Of a DNA stretch of 25,925 nt, positions 17,115 to 25,246 are shown piece after piece. How positions within the stretch are numbered: position 1 is the first letter of the stretch; every line of letters starts with the position of its first letter. The position numbers were made by a program, and so were the translations under genes. Where the stretch lies: NCBI GenBank assembly GCA_964459305.1, contig CAYWNA010000191.1:1-25925 (forward strand). Reading direction: 5' to 3'. A model generated the notes under the pieces. That model saw nothing but the letters and a program-made list of their open reading frames with translations, ran no database searches and was not told where the DNA came from. The DNA comes from CAYWNA01 sp964459305. GTDB taxonomy: Bacteria; Planctomycetota; Planctomycetia; Pirellulales; Pirellulaceae.

Positions 17115-19388
17115 ATGAGCGTGCCAAGGTGTGAGGTTGTGACATTGAGTTGGCTTTCGATCTGGATTTTTGCGGTGTCGATCTGCCGGGCGGACGACGA
17201 TGCACAGTATCGGCAGCAACTCGACCAGCGTCGTGGGGAGTATCTGTCGTGGGTTGCTGACACGTTTGGCAAACTCGAACCGACCATGAAGCCACTCGAC
17301 GGTCGGAGATGGTCGCTCAATCAGGTACGGCTTTTTCTCGACAAGGATACTGACAAGGCCAATCAGTACTTCAAGACAATTGAGCTGACGCGAGATCCAG
17401 ACTTTATGGGAATTCGACTCCTAAAGACTCTGTTGGATTTTGGTGAATCCGATCGTTTGTCGTTCAGAGCGAAAGATCACCTCGCAACGATCATCAAGAA
17501 CTGGCCGATGGGGCACGACCGTAGTCGAATGGCGAAATGGCCTCCTGAACACACGGAAAACCATGACTTAATGTATCTGACGCTCGGGTTGTTCTCGGAG
17601 AAATTGCGAGGACAAAGTATCAAGAGGCACTTGAACGAGGTGAGAAGATCTTTGTCCTGGCGCTACAAACGCGGTTTTTATGAATGGGGATCGCATCGTT
17701 ATCAACTGCACTATTCGAATCCACTGCAGATTCTGGCCGAACATGCTCCCGCTCCAGACATTCGTCGCGGCGCGGAAGAGCTATTCAACATTATGTTGGC
17801 TGAACGCGCTTTGATGAGTGTGAATGGGTATCTCGGCGGGCCGGGGATGCGTGGCTATGGCCGTAATCGTGGATGTGATTATCTTGACAACAATCGCTAC
17901 GACTCTTTTCTTCCAACCGTCTGGTTGGCCTTTGGAGTGAGTGAGCCTCGCTTTGATTTTCTGCAATCCGGCGGCTTGGAGCCGGCAGGTGACGGCTATG
18001 GCAACGGACGTGATCCGCGACTAAACCAAGACGAGGCGATGTTTCTCGCCACAAATCACTTGGTGCCGCATCCAGTGGTAAGGGAACTACTGGATGAAGT
18101 ATCACAACGGCCCGAATTGATTTATGTAGGCAGACGTGCTTCGGCGGGACATCCGTTCCAAAACGCCGGACCAGACAACACGCGTTCTCATCAAGTCGTT
18201 TACTATTACAACACGCCGCACATATCCATGGGCTCGCTTCAGTATTTGCCATACGCCGGAAAAATGAGCGTCTCCTATAATTCCAGGCCACGATTCTTCA
18301 GCGTGATGTTTCCAGGGAATCCGTCTCAGGTGTTACGTACTTGTTTGAGTGATGAAGAACTAGGCGCCAGCAAGGATAGATACGCATATATGGCCGACAG
18401 GGTTGTTCAACATCGGAATTGGCTGATCGCAGCCGGTGAGCTTTCTGCAAGTCATGGACTAACATCTAAAAAGATTGATGGATGGGATGTCTTTCGTGTG
18501 GGGCAAGGGCTTTGCGCCCACATTGCACTCAAAGACAGATGGCATGTGTTTCAGGTGTCGGATCTGAAGGAATATCGTGACGAAAAGTCGTTCGTCGCCT
18601 CGCTTTCGTTTCCGGCGATCAAAGACGGCAAGGCTCATGGCGTTACGACCAACGGTGACAAGGTATCTGTGGATTTGGAAACGATGTCGATCACGATTAA
18701 CGGAGTTCTGCGAAAGCCTCAAGTGGATATGCTTCATGATTCTCCGTTGATGAAGTCGGAATACTGGAGCGGCAAGATCACGATCAAAACCGAGAAGAAC
18801 AATGTCACGTTTGACGGAACCCTGCTGCGTCCGGAACCCATTGATCTGCCGAAGCTGCCGAAAGGCATGACGCGTTGGGGTAATCCCAACAGTGAAGGCC
18901 CGTCGACGACGGCCGCACACACGCGAGCCATGGGCGGGCTCTCTCCTGCCCGAAAGGGCACGCGACTCAAGTCCGTCTCGGTGTTCGTGCCCTCGAACAA
19001 CTCGGGGCAAATCCGGCTCGCGGTCTATGCGGGTGGCACGCTCGAAGGCGGACCGCACGCCGGCACTCCCGCCAAGCTCGTGTGCGACTTCGGCAAGACG
19101 AGTAGAGAGGCGTCGGGCTGGGTAACGCTCGAACATCCACCCGGCGGAGTACCGCTGCCGGCCAATACTCCGATCTGGATCGCGTGGAAAGGAACCGGCG
19201 GCAAACTCCACATCCAATACCAGGAAGGACTTGGCTCGGGTGGAGACTTTCAAACAACTCGCGGGCGTTGGGAAAGCAAGGCCATCGACAGCGACGAAAA
19301 CAAGGTCTGGCCGACATCGTGGCCGGCCGCTGACGCTGGAGGCTTCGACGACTATTCGTATTCGTGCTATCTGACTTTCCAACAATGA
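17115..19388 (+). CDS. Large secreted chimeric protein: helical domain plus GC-rich beta domain
   Basis: The protein has 757 residues with a signal peptide of about 25 residues (LSWLSIWIFAVSICRADD). Residues to about 350 are helical with YKRGFYEWGSHRY, GGPGMRGYGRNRGCDY and similar blocks, resembling toroid-type lyase relatives; about 360-570 looks beta-rich. From about residue 580 a separate beta domain begins (LSPARKGTRLKSVSVFVP ... IWIAWKGTGG), resembling a carbohydrate-binding or lectin-like module. No family is recognised with certainty. Base use shifts sharply: the line 17521-17580 is 27/60 G+C and 18181-18240 is 30/60, whereas 19021-19080 is 44/60. The tail therefore looks like a separate acquisition, or the N-terminal part looks foreign. 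The start is ATG 17115, nine bases after GGAAGGA. Confidence 0.72.
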   Translation: MSVPRCEVVTLSWLSIWIFAVSICRADDDAQYRQQLDQRRGEYLSWVADTFGKLEPTMKPLDGRRWSLNQVRLFLDKDTDKANQYFKTIELTRDPDFMGIRLLKTLLDFGESDRLSFRAKDHLATIIKNWPMGHDRSRMAKWPPEHTENHDLMYLTLGLFSEKLRGQSIKRHLNEVRRSLSWRYKRGFYEWGSHRYQLHYSNPLQILAEHAPAPDIRRGAEELFNIMLAERALMSVNGYLGGPGMRGYGRNRGCDYLDNNRYDSFLPTVWLAFGVSEPRFDFLQSGGLEPAGDGYGNGRDPRLNQDEAMFLATNHLVPHPVVRELLDEVSQRPELIYVGRRASAGHPFQNAGPDNTRSHQVVYYYNTPHISMGSLQYLPYAGKMSVSYNSRPRFFSVMFPGNPSQVLRTCLSDEELGASKDRYAYMADRVVQHRNWLIAAGELSASHGLTSKKIDGWDVFRVGQGLCAHIALKDRWHVFQVSDLKEYRDEKSFVASLSFPAIKDGKAHGVTTNGDKVSVDLETMSITINGVLRKPQVDMLHDSPLMKSEYWSGKITIKTEKNNVTFDGTLLRPEPIDLPKLPKGMTRWGNPNSEGPSTTAAHTRAMGGLSPARKGTRLKSVSVFVPSNNSGQIRLAVYAGGTLEGGPHAGTPAKLVCDFGKTSREASGWVTLEHPPGGVPLPANTPIWIAWKGTGGKLHIQYQEGLGSGGDFQTTRGRWESKAIDSDENKVWPTSWPAADAGGFDDYSYSCYLTFQQ

Positions 19389-19428
19389 AATGAACTTAAC
19401 CAATGACACCACTTCAAAGGAGAACCAC

Positions 19429-20055
19429 ATGATGAGAAACGTACTTCTGTTTTCGGCAGCTAGTTTGCTGCTCGCCATCTCAACCGCAACGGCTGAGGAC
19501 AAGAACGACGAAGGTTGGGTCTGCCTGTTTGACGGCAAAACACTGGACGGGTGGAAAGCCAACGAGTGCCCGGAGAGTTGGACGGTCGAGGACGGCGCCC
19601 TGGTGGGTAACGGCCGGCGGAGCCACCTTTACTACATGAAGGAGCAGTTCAAGGACTTTGAACTGAAGACCGAAGCGAGAATCAACCAGGGCGGTAATTC
19701 CGGCATCTACTTTCACATCGAGTACCATGATGACGGCTGGTTTTTCGACGGACACGAGGTTCAGGTCAACAACACCCACGTCGACCCGGTCAAGACCGGC
19801 AGCCTGTGGGCGGTGGTCAAACTGTACGAATCCAACGCCAAGGACGACGAGTGGTTCCCCATGCACGTCACAGTCAAAGGCCAGAACATCGTCGTGCAAG
19901 TGAACGGCAAGGTCGTGGTGGACTACACCGAACCGAAGGGCGCAGAAGGGCCTCGCCGCCTGGGCAAGGGCTACATCGCGCTGCAGGCCCACGATCCCGG
20001 CAGCGAAGTGCATTTTCGGAATATCATGATCAAAACGCTGCCACCCTCGAAATAG
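19429..20055 (+). CDS. DUF1080 (3-keto-disaccharide hydrolase-like) protein no. 1
   Basis: A 208-residue secreted protein with a signal peptide ending near STATAEDK and the DUF1080 hallmark WVCLFDGKTLDGWK. Further family blocks are WTVEDGALVGNG, GNSGIYFHIEY and the terminal VHFRNIMIKTL. DUF1080 domains have a concanavalin-like beta-sandwich; characterised members cleave 3-keto-glycosides made by Gfo/Idh dehydrogenases. AAAGGAG six bases upstream supports ATG 19429; a second ATG directly follows and could be used instead. The gene lies among exported Gfo/Idh genes, matching that role. It differs clearly from DUF1080 no. 2, so the two may act on different linkages. Confidence 0.9.
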   Translation: MMRNVLLFSAASLLLAISTATAEDKNDEGWVCLFDGKTLDGWKANECPESWTVEDGALVGNGRRSHLYYMKEQFKDFELKTEARINQGGNSGIYFHIEYHDDGWFFDGHEVQVNNTHVDPVKTGSLWAVVKLYESNAKDDEWFPMHVTVKGQNIVVQVNGKVVVDYTEPKGAEGPRRLGKGYIALQAHDPGSEVHFRNIMIKTLPPSK

Positions 20056-20096
20056 ACAGCGAACTGAAAGCATCAGCCATGCCGGCGCCGGTTTGT

Positions 20097-20146
20097 TGGA
20101 GTCCAGGCTTCAGCCTGTCTCCGCGCAGCCTAAAGGCTGTACTCCA
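20097..20146. repeat. Palindromic intergenic repeat (REP-like)
   Basis: The 21-base arms 20097-20117 and 20126-20146 match as reverse complements at 17 of 21 positions around TCTCCGCG. The arms contain CCAGGCTTCAGCCTG and CAGCCTAAAGGCTG. This sequence style recurs as dispersed palindromes in planctomycete intergenic DNA as I recall it, which cannot be confirmed here. It sits between DUF1080 no. 1 and the MFS gene and could stabilise the upstream mRNA end. Confidence 0.75.
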
Positions 20147-20194
20147 GCGAAGAGTTCAAACCGGCTGCGGCAAACGCGTGAGAGGTAACCAACC

Positions 20195-21346
20195 ATGAAT
20201 CTGCTTCTACCAATGGAGATCACTGGCCTGTTGGCCGCCGGCATGGGCGCGGCCTTCCTGGGCAGTGTGAAAGTGCCTCTGGCACGCAAACTCGAAATCG
20301 ACGAGGACCGCGTGGGAGGTTTGGTGTCGACGTTCGGCCTGGCCATGATCCCGGTGGTCCTTGTGATGGGCTTCCTCGGTGACCTGGTCGGCCACCAGTT
20401 GGTGACGATCAGCGGCGCCATTCTCATGGTTGCCAGCTTGGTCGTGTTGGCAAACGCGAAGAAGTACTGGCTTGCGCTCGGAGGCGTGTTGCTGCTGAGC
20501 GCCGGATGGTCGGGCTTGATCAACGTGCTCAACGTGCTGATGCCTGCTGCATTCGGTGGCAGTGAGGTCTTTGCCATGAACCTCGGCAACACGTTCTTTG
20601 GGCTGGGGGCTTTTTTGACGCCGCTGGCGATCGTGTTTCTATTGCGACGTGTTGGTTTCACACCGGCTCTGCTGGTTCTGGCAGGGTTCGTCTTTGTGTC
20701 GGCCGTACTGGCCCTAGGTGTGGACTTCGCGGCCTTGGCTGCGAAGCAGGAAGCGACGGAAATGACGGACACAGCGGGTCCTGGCATGGCGGCGCTGCTG
20801 CAGAACCCAATCATGTGGCTTTGTGCAGTCGCACTGTTCTTCTATCTTCCGCTGGAGGCCACGATGGCGGTTTGGTTCACCACGTACCTGGGCGAGAAGG
20901 GGTTGAGCGAAGGCGTGGCATCGGGGCTGTTGTCGGTCTTCTGGCTGGCGTTCATGGTATCCCGACTTGCCGTCGCATTTGGCCTGCCCGCCGGGTTCGA
21001 GCAGCCGTTGCTTGTTGGCATGGCGCTCGCGGGAACCGCCGTGTTGGCAGGTGTCGTGTGGAGCCGTGGGCGTAACGCGGCGATCGCCATGGTCGTCGCC
21101 GCGGGACTCGTGTTTGGCCCCATGTTTCCCACGCTCATTGGCGTACTGCTCGGCAACACCGACGCCGCGCTGCACGGCCGGGCGGTGGGTCTGTTCTTTG
21201 CCCTCGGCGGTGTCGGCTGGATGACCGTTCCCATGCTGATCGGCGCCTATTCCCGCCGGACCAGTGTGCAGCAGGGTTTCCTGATCGCGGTCGGCGCCGG
21301 CGTAGGATTGTGCGTGATGACCTTCGCGCTGTTTTGCACGACGTAG
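20195..21346 (+). CDS. MFS transporter
   Basis: A 383-residue integral membrane protein with about 11-12 hydrophobic helices. The motif-A-like loop GFLGDLVGHQLVTISG lies between helices 2 and 3. The central cytoplasmic loop is near LAAKQEATEMTDTAGPG. The overall pattern is that of the major facilitator superfamily, with sugar permeases such as FucP among possible relatives. The ATG is preceded by a GAGAGG-like site. In this cluster it would bring mono- or disaccharide products into the cytoplasm, probably with protons or another ion. It is the only transporter in the window; no SusCD-like or TonB-dependent system is present. Substrate and direction are inferred from context only. Confidence 0.88.
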   Translation: MNLLLPMEITGLLAAGMGAAFLGSVKVPLARKLEIDEDRVGGLVSTFGLAMIPVVLVMGFLGDLVGHQLVTISGAILMVASLVVLANAKKYWLALGGVLLLSAGWSGLINVLNVLMPAAFGGSEVFAMNLGNTFFGLGAFLTPLAIVFLLRRVGFTPALLVLAGFVFVSAVLALGVDFAALAAKQEATEMTDTAGPGMAALLQNPIMWLCAVALFFYLPLEATMAVWFTTYLGEKGLSEGVASGLLSVFWLAFMVSRLAVAFGLPAGFEQPLLVGMALAGTAVLAGVVWSRGRNAAIAMVVAAGLVFGPMFPTLIGVLLGNTDAALHGRAVGLFFALGGVGWMTVPMLIGAYSRRTSVQQGFLIAVGAGVGLCVMTFALFCTT

Positions 21347-21351
21347 CCGGC

Positions 21352-21371
21352 TAATGTAAGCACTTGCATTA
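21352..21371. promoter_or_regulatory. Near-perfect palindrome upstream of Gfo/Idh no. 1
   Basis: TAATGTAAG and CTTGCATTA flank a CA centre and match as reverse complements at eight of nine positions. The element is AT-rich in a GC-rich region and lies between the MFS stop and the ribosome site of the next gene. It could be an operator. It is not a terminator, because the loop is too short and no T run follows. Confidence 0.5.
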
Positions 21372-21388
21372 CCAATAGGAGACTCCCC

Positions 21389-22879
21389 ATGGATAACACT
21401 GATGCAAGAAAAGGAAGGAACTCCGTTGCAAAAAGCGGGCGGATTTCACGCCGGAGTTTTCTCAGTACCGCAACGGCGGCGACCGCTCTGACGATCGTGC
21501 CTCGGCATGTGTTGGGCGGTGCCGACCAGGTGGCGCCAAGTGAAAAGGTCAACATGGCATTCATTGGCGTCGGATGGCAGGGCATGTGGAATCTGAAGAC
21601 CTTCTTGAAGATGCCGGACGTGAGAGTCGTTGCAGTAAGTGACGTCAACGAAGCGGGTCCGTATCTGGGTCGCGGTCAGGCCGGTCGGGAGCCGGGTCGG
21701 AAGGCGGCAGACGACTACTATGCCCAGCAGAAACAGGTCGGCAGCGACAAGGGCTGTGCTGCGTATTGCGATTTCCGCCAAATGCTGGACGAGCGAGATG
21801 ACATCGACGCGGTCGTGATCACCACGCCCGATCACATCCACGCCGTGGCCGCCATGGCGGCGATCAAGAAAGGCAAGCATGTTTTCTGCGAGAAACCGCT
21901 GGCCCATTCGCTTGGCGAAGTGCGCACCATGACCGAGGCGGCGCGGGAGGCGAAGATCGCCACGCAACTGGGCAACTGGGGACATGCGAGTGAAAGCATT
22001 CGCCTGGTCTGCGAGTGGATCTGGGACGGGGCCATCGGCTCGGTCCGCGAAGTTCATGCGTGGACGAGCCGGCCCGGAGGCTGGTGGCCGAATGGCATTG
22101 ACCGGCCGAAGGACCAGCCACCGGTGCCGCCGGGGCTGGACTGGGATCTGTGGCTGGGCCCCGCACCGAGTCGTCCTTACCATCCGGCCTACTTGCCGTT
22201 CATCTGGCGCGGGTGGTGGGATTTCGGCTGCGGTGCCCTGGGAGATATGGGCTGTCACATCCTGGATCCTGTCGTGTGGGCACTGCGTCTTGGTAGCCCC
22301 GTCACCGTCGAGGCAAGCTCTACCAAATTGAATTCGGCAGCCACGCCGTTCGGCGTCGAGATTGCCTCTACGAAAGTGCATCCCGAGACCACGACGTCGT
22401 CGGCCGTTGTGCGCTGGGCATTTCCCGCCCGAGGGGACCTACCGCCGGTGGACCTGACCTGGTACGACGGCGGCCTGATGCCGCCTCGGCCCGCCGAGTT
22501 GGAGGCGGGTCGGCGGATGGGCAATCGCGACGGCGGCGTGGTGTTCGTTGGCGACAAAGGCAAATTGATGTGCGGCTGCTATGGCGAAAGCCCGCGGCTG
22601 ATTCCCGAATCGAGGATGCAAGCCTACAAGCTGCCACCGAAGACACTGCCCAGGTCCATCGGGCATTACAAGGAGTGGGTCAGGGCATGCAAGGGCGGCG
22701 AACCGGCGTCATCCAACTTCGACTACGGTGGGCCGCTGACCGAAATTTTGTTGCTGGGAATCGCGGCCACCCGCGCAGACGCGAAGTTGCATTGGGATGC
22801 CCGCAAGATGGAAATCCCCAACTTGCCGGAGGCAAACCAGTTCCTGCACCATCCCTACCGCGAGGGTTGGAGCCTGTAG
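21389..22879 (+). CDS. Gfo/Idh/MocA oxidoreductase no. 1 (Tat leader)
   Basis: The 496-residue protein has a twin-arginine leader near residues 19-37 (SRRSFLSTATAATAL). The N-terminal Rossmann fold follows, with GVGWQG (about 60-65) and an acidic strand end at SDVNE. The catalytic EKP motif is at E168-K169-P170. The C-terminal alpha/beta domain includes DWDLWLGPAP and the late SSNFDYGGPL motif. AATAGGAG lies six bases before the ATG. It is probably exported folded with NAD(P) or as a tightly cofactor-bound enzyme, as in glucose-fructose oxidoreductase. With DUF1080 partners it may oxidise a glycoside at C3. A fragment matching its late motif occurs again after Gfo/Idh no. 2. Confidence 0.92.
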   Translation: MDNTDARKGRNSVAKSGRISRRSFLSTATAATALTIVPRHVLGGADQVAPSEKVNMAFIGVGWQGMWNLKTFLKMPDVRVVAVSDVNEAGPYLGRGQAGREPGRKAADDYYAQQKQVGSDKGCAAYCDFRQMLDERDDIDAVVITTPDHIHAVAAMAAIKKGKHVFCEKPLAHSLGEVRTMTEAAREAKIATQLGNWGHASESIRLVCEWIWDGAIGSVREVHAWTSRPGGWWPNGIDRPKDQPPVPPGLDWDLWLGPAPSRPYHPAYLPFIWRGWWDFGCGALGDMGCHILDPVVWALRLGSPVTVEASSTKLNSAATPFGVEIASTKVHPETTTSSAVVRWAFPARGDLPPVDLTWYDGGLMPPRPAELEAGRRMGNRDGGVVFVGDKGKLMCGCYGESPRLIPESRMQAYKLPPKTLPRSIGHYKEWVRACKGGEPASSNFDYGGPLTEILLLGIAATRADAKLHWDARKMEIPNLPEANQFLHHPYREGWSL

Positions 22880-22993
22880 ACCTGGACTTCCAAAGGTCGT
22901 GGAAATATCCGTGGAAGTGAGCAAAGGACTGGGCTGCCGCAAGCGAACGGCGAGGGGCGATTCACAAAGCACTCTCAGCAAGGAGTACCGATC

Positions 22994-24382
22994 ATGAGTT
23001 CCTCGAAACGCACGCGTCGGGGTTTCCTCAGGACATCGGCCGGGGTATTGGCCGCCGGATTGGCAGGTTCTGGGCTCCTGCGGCCAAAACGCGCGTCGGC
23101 CGTGGCATACGTCGAGACGCCTCTTCAGATCGACCTGAGCAAGATCGACTTCTCACGAAGCGATCGCTTCCGCATTGGGGCCATCGGCCTGAGACACCAG
23201 GGCGCCGTCATCACCGAGAACGCTCTGCCACAGGGCGACGTGGTGTGCATATGCGACGTGGATCGCAAAGTGGCCGAGATGGCCAAGCAACGCATGGGCG
23301 GAACGGCCGATGTCTGCGGAGACTATCGCAAGCTGCTGGACCGCAAGGACATCGATGCAGTCATGATCGCCGTGCCCGACCACTGGCACACAACCATTGC
23401 CATCGCGGCCTGCCAGGCTGGCAAGGCCGTGTACTGCGAGAAACCTCTGACGTTCACGATCGACGAAGGCAAGCTGCTGTGCAAGGTCGTTAAGGAGACA
23501 AACACCGTATTCCAAGTCGGCACTTGGCAGCGTAGCGACTACCGGTTCCGGCTGGCGAGCGAGATGGTCCGGCAGGGACGGATCGGCAAGCTGCGAAAAG
23601 TGACCGTCACCATGGGCAAGAACGCCACGGGCGGGCCTTTCCCGACAGAACCGCCGCCGGCCCATCTGAACTGGGACCTCTGGCTCGGTCAGGCCCCCAA
23701 GGTGGAATACTGCCCCCAGCGATGCCACAACAGCTTTCGCAACTGGTACGAGTATTCCGGTGGGCAGATGACCGACTGGGGCGCCCATCACGTCGACATC
23801 GCCCAATGGGCCATGGGTATGCAGCATTCAGGCCCCGTCACAATCGACGGCAGAGGTAGACTGCCCAATATCCCCAACGGCTACAACGTGCCGATCGACT
23901 ACGAGGCCACGTTGGTCTACCCGGACGGAACCGTTATGGAGATCCGCGACACGGGCCGGCGCGGCATCATGTTTGAAGGCGACAAGGGTCACATCTTTGT
24001 CAACCGTGGCACGTTGGCTGGCAAGCCGGTCGAGCAACTCCGGGACCACCCGTTGCCCGAAACAGACTACCAGCTATATGCTCACGATGATCTTGAGCGT
24101 GCCAGAAAAGCAGCGGGGGATTTCTTCGAATTGGACGGCAACTATCCGCCAATCGCCAACCACGTCGCCAACTTTTTTGACTGCGTCAAGACGAAGAACA
24201 CGCCGATTTCTGACGTGTTCAGCCAGCATCGTTCCGTCAGCACTTGCCACCTGGTCAATATCTCCATTCGACTGGGGCGGAAGCTGACGTGGGCCCCGAA
24301 GCAGGAGCTTTTCGTCGGCGACGACGAGGCCAACCGGTGGCTAAAACGAAAGCAACGCAAGGGCTTCGAGATCCGAGCCTGA
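22994..24382 (+). CDS. Gfo/Idh/MocA oxidoreductase no. 2 (Tat leader)
   Basis: The 462-residue protein has a twin-arginine leader at about residues 8-28 (RRGFLRTSAGVLAAGLAG). The Rossmann domain opens with FRIGAIGLRHQG, a looser nucleotide-binding loop. EKP is at E149-K150-P151. NWDLWLGQAP shows it shares a subfamily with no. 1, but the two are clearly different in sequence. AAGGAG eight bases before the ATG supports the start. It ends KQRKGFEIRA. The stop codon is followed immediately by a Gfo/Idh fragment that does not belong to this gene. It is likely an exported sugar or glycoside dehydrogenase acting with DUF1080 no. 2, which lies downstream. Confidence 0.92.
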   Translation: MSSSKRTRRGFLRTSAGVLAAGLAGSGLLRPKRASAVAYVETPLQIDLSKIDFSRSDRFRIGAIGLRHQGAVITENALPQGDVVCICDVDRKVAEMAKQRMGGTADVCGDYRKLLDRKDIDAVMIAVPDHWHTTIAIAACQAGKAVYCEKPLTFTIDEGKLLCKVVKETNTVFQVGTWQRSDYRFRLASEMVRQGRIGKLRKVTVTMGKNATGGPFPTEPPPAHLNWDLWLGQAPKVEYCPQRCHNSFRNWYEYSGGQMTDWGAHHVDIAQWAMGMQHSGPVTIDGRGRLPNIPNGYNVPIDYEATLVYPDGTVMEIRDTGRRGIMFEGDKGHIFVNRGTLAGKPVEQLRDHPLPETDYQLYAHDDLERARKAAGDFFELDGNYPPIANHVANFFDCVKTKNTPISDVFSQHRSVSTCHLVNISIRLGRKLTWAPKQELFVGDDEANRWLKRKQRKGFEIRA

Positions 24383-24383
24383 G

Positions 24384-24437
24384 CGGGACGGCGAAGCGGC
24401 GTCTTCCAACTTCGACTACGGTGGACCGCTGAGTGAA
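24384..24437 (+). pseudogene. Remnant of a Gfo/Idh C-terminal region
   Basis: In one frame this reads R-D-G-E-A-A-S-S-N-F-D-Y-G-G-P-L-S-E. It matches G-G-E-P-A-S-S-N-F-D-Y-G-G-P-L-T-E of Gfo/Idh no. 1 (22694-22744) at nearly every position, and about nine in ten bases agree over 50. Similarity ends after this block. It begins within two bases of the stop of Gfo/Idh no. 2, a protein that lacks this motif at its own end. It is a leftover of a paralogue. Confidence 0.78.
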
Positions 24438-24521
24438 AGAGTCTGTAGACCCGTGCGGCAACGGCCGGACGCCTGAGTTTGGGAAGTAACAAATCGGCTT
24501 TTAGCGAGAAAGGATGAGACC

Positions 24522-25211
24522 ATGAAGGAAACCGCAGTACTGTTGGCACTTTTTTTCGGATGTGCGGCTCCGGCATGCGCGGAGGATGCGCTGCCGCCAA
24601 AGACACATCCCGACGTGAGCGATTGGGAAGACCTGTTTGCCTCCGACTTATCCAACACGATTACTCAGGAGGGCGTTTGGTCATTCAAGGACGGCGTGCT
24701 TTCTCCAACCAAGGATGTCTTCCTTTGGACGCGAAAGGAGTACGACAACTTCATCCTTGACTTGGAATTCAAGACGGCGCCCGGCACGAACAGCGGCGTG
24801 GTTGTCCACTGTAGCGACATGGACAACTGGATTTCGGGCCTCGTCGAGATACAGATTGCCGATGACTATGCGGAGAAGTGGGCAAATAGTCCGAAATCGT
24901 GGCAGTGCGGTGCGATCTTCGGTCATCTCCCCGCCAAGAAAAGCAACGTGAAAAGGCCCGGCGAGTGGAACCGTTATACGATCACCTGCAAGGACACAAT
25001 GGTCTACGTGATGCTCAACGGCGAGCTGGTCACCGAGATGGACACGAGCAAGTGGACTTCGGGCACGAAGAACCCTGACGGCACGCACATCCCTGAGTTT
25101 CTGGGCACCAAGCCGCTTGCCGAAATGCCCACGAAGGGACGAATCGGGCTTCAGGGCAAACACGCCGGCGCCCCGATCTTCTTCCGGAATATCAAGATCA
25201 AGGAACTGTGA
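24522..25211 (+). CDS. DUF1080 (3-keto-disaccharide hydrolase-like) protein no. 2
   Basis: A 229-residue secreted protein with a signal peptide of about 20 residues (LLALFFGCAAPACAED). The DUF1080 core is recognisable from DWEDLFASDLS, WSFKDGVLSPTKD, NSGVVVHCSDMDNW, the central GEWNRYTITCKD and the C-terminal APIFFRNIKIKEL. It is shorter in its opening strand than no. 1 and lacks the LFDGKTLDGW form. GAAAGGA is about nine bases before the ATG. By family knowledge it is a candidate 3-keto-glycoside hydrolase or lyase acting outside the cytoplasm. It sits between two Gfo/Idh genes and is separated by 35 bases from the next, implying a shared transcript. Confidence 0.88.
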   Translation: MKETAVLLALFFGCAAPACAEDALPPKTHPDVSDWEDLFASDLSNTITQEGVWSFKDGVLSPTKDVFLWTRKEYDNFILDLEFKTAPGTNSGVVVHCSDMDNWISGLVEIQIADDYAEKWANSPKSWQCGAIFGHLPAKKSNVKRPGEWNRYTITCKDTMVYVMLNGELVTEMDTSKWTSGTKNPDGTHIPEFLGTKPLAEMPTKGRIGLQGKHAGAPIFFRNIKIKEL

Positions 25212-25246
25212 CAACGCAATCGCCAAGTTCCCAAGGAGCAACGACC

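Noticed and set aside
22880..22993. Gap between Gfo/Idh no. 1 and no. 2 examined for a further gene remnant
   Set aside because: No frame showed a recognisable motif or similarity to neighbouring genes; only a normal ribosome site was found.
23246..23253. GCATATGC palindrome inside Gfo/Idh no. 2, considered as a second regulator site
   Set aside because: It is an eight-base match within coding sequence, expected by chance and lacking the TTGCATA arms.
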